A stretch of 64,000 nt of DNA from Bacteroidales bacterium (lineage in GTDB: Bacteria > Bacteroidota > Bacteroidia > Bacteroidales > F082): the NCBI GenBank assembly GCA_029983675.1, contig JASBYY010000009.1, forward strand, positions 1-64,000, written 5' to 3'. The notes below the pieces were generated by a model. That model was given only the letters and a program-made list of their open reading frames with translations, ran no database searches and was not told the origin of the DNA. The stretch's first letter is position 1. Each line of letters starts with the position of its first letter. Shown here piece after piece: positions 62,827 through 64,000 of the stretch. The position numbers and the translations under genes are program-made.

Positions 62827-64000
62827 TCATCTCGGATTATCATACAGTTCACCAGCATGAGTTCCCCAAGTATCGCCCCACTTGGTTTCATCGACATCGT
62901 AATGGAACGTATTGAAACGCGAATACACTTCAAGCTGCCAGCGCGGGTTGTTGATCTCGCCAATCGCATCGGAATGGATCAAGTGGTAATCGTTAGTCAC
63001 ATTGTCTTTTGCAAGGAAAACAAAGCGCTTGTTACGCTGGTTATCCAGCACATAGTAATGCCAGATCTGGTAAGGATAGGCTCCTGGCTCGCTTGGGACC
63101 TCCACGATCTTGTCGGGCTGCCCGTATTTCAGGAACACATAGCCCAAATCCGTGCGGTATCCCTTCAAAACCTTTGTGGAGAATGACATGTTGACCCGTT
63201 TCACAGCCGCCTTATAATCTTCCCAGCTCTGTTCCGGATTCAACGAATTGCGCGAAACCCAAAAATTATGCAAAAAGCGCTGCATGGTTCTCAGGTCATC
63301 GGATTTTGTAAGTCCAAGGGCATAGTTTCTCTCCACCTCACTGGAAATAGGATCCAAAGAACGCAGGTATTCACGTATCGTATCAAGATTCGTGATCTTT
63401 GTCGCAAAGGAATTTTGCAACGACACGGCCTTTAAATCGATAACATCGTGTTCGACGCCCGGATTACTTCTTTGGAAAAACACACTATTGGAGGCCATCA
63501 GTTCATTCGAACGATCGCGCATTTCCACCACAAGATAATAGTTTCCCGAAGGCAAATTCGTGATATCCAATGTGTTGATAATCACTCCAACGGGAGCCAC
63601 TTCTAACCGCTTCATGCCATTAAACCCGGACATTCTTAACGAAGATTCGTATGAAGTAATGTAGTAGCTCACCAAATACTGACCTTTGTCATACAGCTTG
63701 TTGGTATTGTACAATTCAGAGTAAAACGTCAGCTTGGAAACTTTTGCCGGATAGTAGGAATAAACCCTCGGGACAAGATCCAAGCCGCTCTTTGTACATG
63801 CTGAAGGTTTTGTAGCCTTCGAATAACTATCAACGAGAAGGATGTCAGATACGGCAGGCGTGTCTTTTTGGTAGTTGACGACAACGGTTTGCGATACTGA
63901 ATACGGAATCCTTTTCTCGTTATTCATATCCATCACGTTGATTTCCATCTGGTATTCACCGTTGGGCAACGAGAAACGCTGTTGATCGATGAATGCGCCG
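62827..64000 (-). CDS. GWxTD domain-containing protein (partial, 5' end outside window)
   Basis: The open frame runs off the right edge; about 390 C-terminal residues are visible. The hallmark C-terminal region is present: YVFLKYGQPDKIVEVP, YPYQIWHYY, RFVFLAKDN and the final TWGTHAGELYDNPR. This matches the GWxTD domain family, found in Bacteroidota and related anaerobes as exported proteins of unknown function. The signal peptide, if any, is outside the window. First visible gene of the acyltransferase-glycosyltransferase operon. Confidence 0.88.
   Translation of the reverse strand, partial: GAFIDQQRFSLPNGEYQMEINVMDMNNEKRIPYSVSQTVVVNYQKDTPAVSDILLVDSYSKATKPSACTKSGLDLVPRVYSYYPAKVSKLTFYSELYNTNKLYDKGQYLVSYYITSYESSLRMSGFNGMKRLEVAPVGVIINTLDITNLPSGNYYLVVEMRDRSNELMASNSVFFQRSNPGVEHDVIDLKAVSLQNSFATKITNLDTIREYLRSLDPISSEVERNYALGLTKSDDLRTMQRFLHNFWVSRNSLNPEQSWEDYKAAVKRVNMSFSTKVLKGYRTDLGYVFLKYGQPDKIVEVPSEPGAYPYQIWHYYVLDNQRNKRFVFLAKDNVTNDYHLIHSDAIGEINNPRWQLEVYSRFNTFHYDVDETKWGDTWGTHAGELYDNPR

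Noticed and set aside
1..64000. CRISPR arrays, rRNA genes, prophage or integrative element boundaries
   Set aside because: No regularly spaced repeats, rRNA sequence, integrase, relaxase or phage structural genes were seen; the KilA-N gene alone is not evidence of a prophage.

Overview
The window is one contiguous stretch of a Bacteroidota chromosome, most likely order Bacteroidales. Four secreted proteins end in type IX secretion (T9SS) sorting domains. Many genes are preceded by the Bacteroidota promoter signature (-7 TAnnTTTG, in some cases with a -33 TTG/TTTG about 18-20 bp upstream). There are also a GWxTD-domain protein, a DUF4301 protein, a short (about 287 aa) primary sigma factor and a C10 peptidase with a beta-helix. 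No rRNA operon, CRISPR array, integrase or intact insertion sequence was seen.

Layout. 1-2.6 kb: end of a probable etfA, an acyl-CoA dehydrogenase and a fabG-type reductase, then a terminator. 2.8-3.0 kb: two tRNA-Leu genes (CAG and GAG anticodons). 3.1-4.7 kb: a DUF4301 gene. 4.7-8 kb: translation operon thrS-infC-rpmI-rplT on the minus strand, in which infC has no ATG/GTG/TTG start and probably begins at AUA (or AUU). 8.4-11.6 kb: a rhodanese-like protein and a T9SS-exported C10 cysteine peptidase. 11.7-19.5 kb: a five-component efflux operon (outer-membrane factor, periplasmic adaptor, two ABC ATPases, two ABC-2 permeases; YbhGFSR-like), a KilA-N gene and a TetR regulator; the same 11-bp palindrome lies upstream of both tetR and the efflux operon. 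19.6-26.4 kb: peptide-binding lipoprotein, trmH-type methyltransferase, TPR protein, fmt, HU and recQ. 26.5-29.3 kb: small His/Cys-rich protein plus a TonB-dependent receptor, probably for a metal ligand. 29.5-37.4 kb: cation/proton antiporter, rpsO, pnp, primary sigma factor, rpe and pepD. 37.4-37.9 kb: a MITE-like inverted repeat, then a small secreted repeat protein split over two frames at a slippery A AAA AAC heptamer in the correct register. 37.9-42.7 kb: a secreted hydrolase-like protein, a dGTPase and tsaD. 42.7-50.5 kb: a TamB-like giant and an AddA-like helicase-nuclease. 50.5-55.4 kb: a cobalamin-riboswitch operon of five genes. 55.5-59 kb: a large T9SS modular surface protein. 59-64 kb: Fe-S aldo/keto reductase, aroQ, glycosyltransferase, LpxL-type acyltransferase and a partial GWxTD protein.

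How the genes fit together. Much of the window is housekeeping (translation, RNA turnover, sigma factor, tRNA modification). The accessory biology is envelope-centred: export by T9SS, import through a TonB-dependent receptor, efflux under a TetR repressor, and a B12-responsive set of surface proteins. That B12 operon carries a beta-propeller lipoprotein resembling BtuG, a binding-protein lipoprotein, a small CWC protein and two T9SS-anchored proteins. One of these consists of two tandem copies of a domain of unknown function. It is the best candidate here for an incompletely described system. All functional assignments come from reading motifs and gene order; no database search was run.
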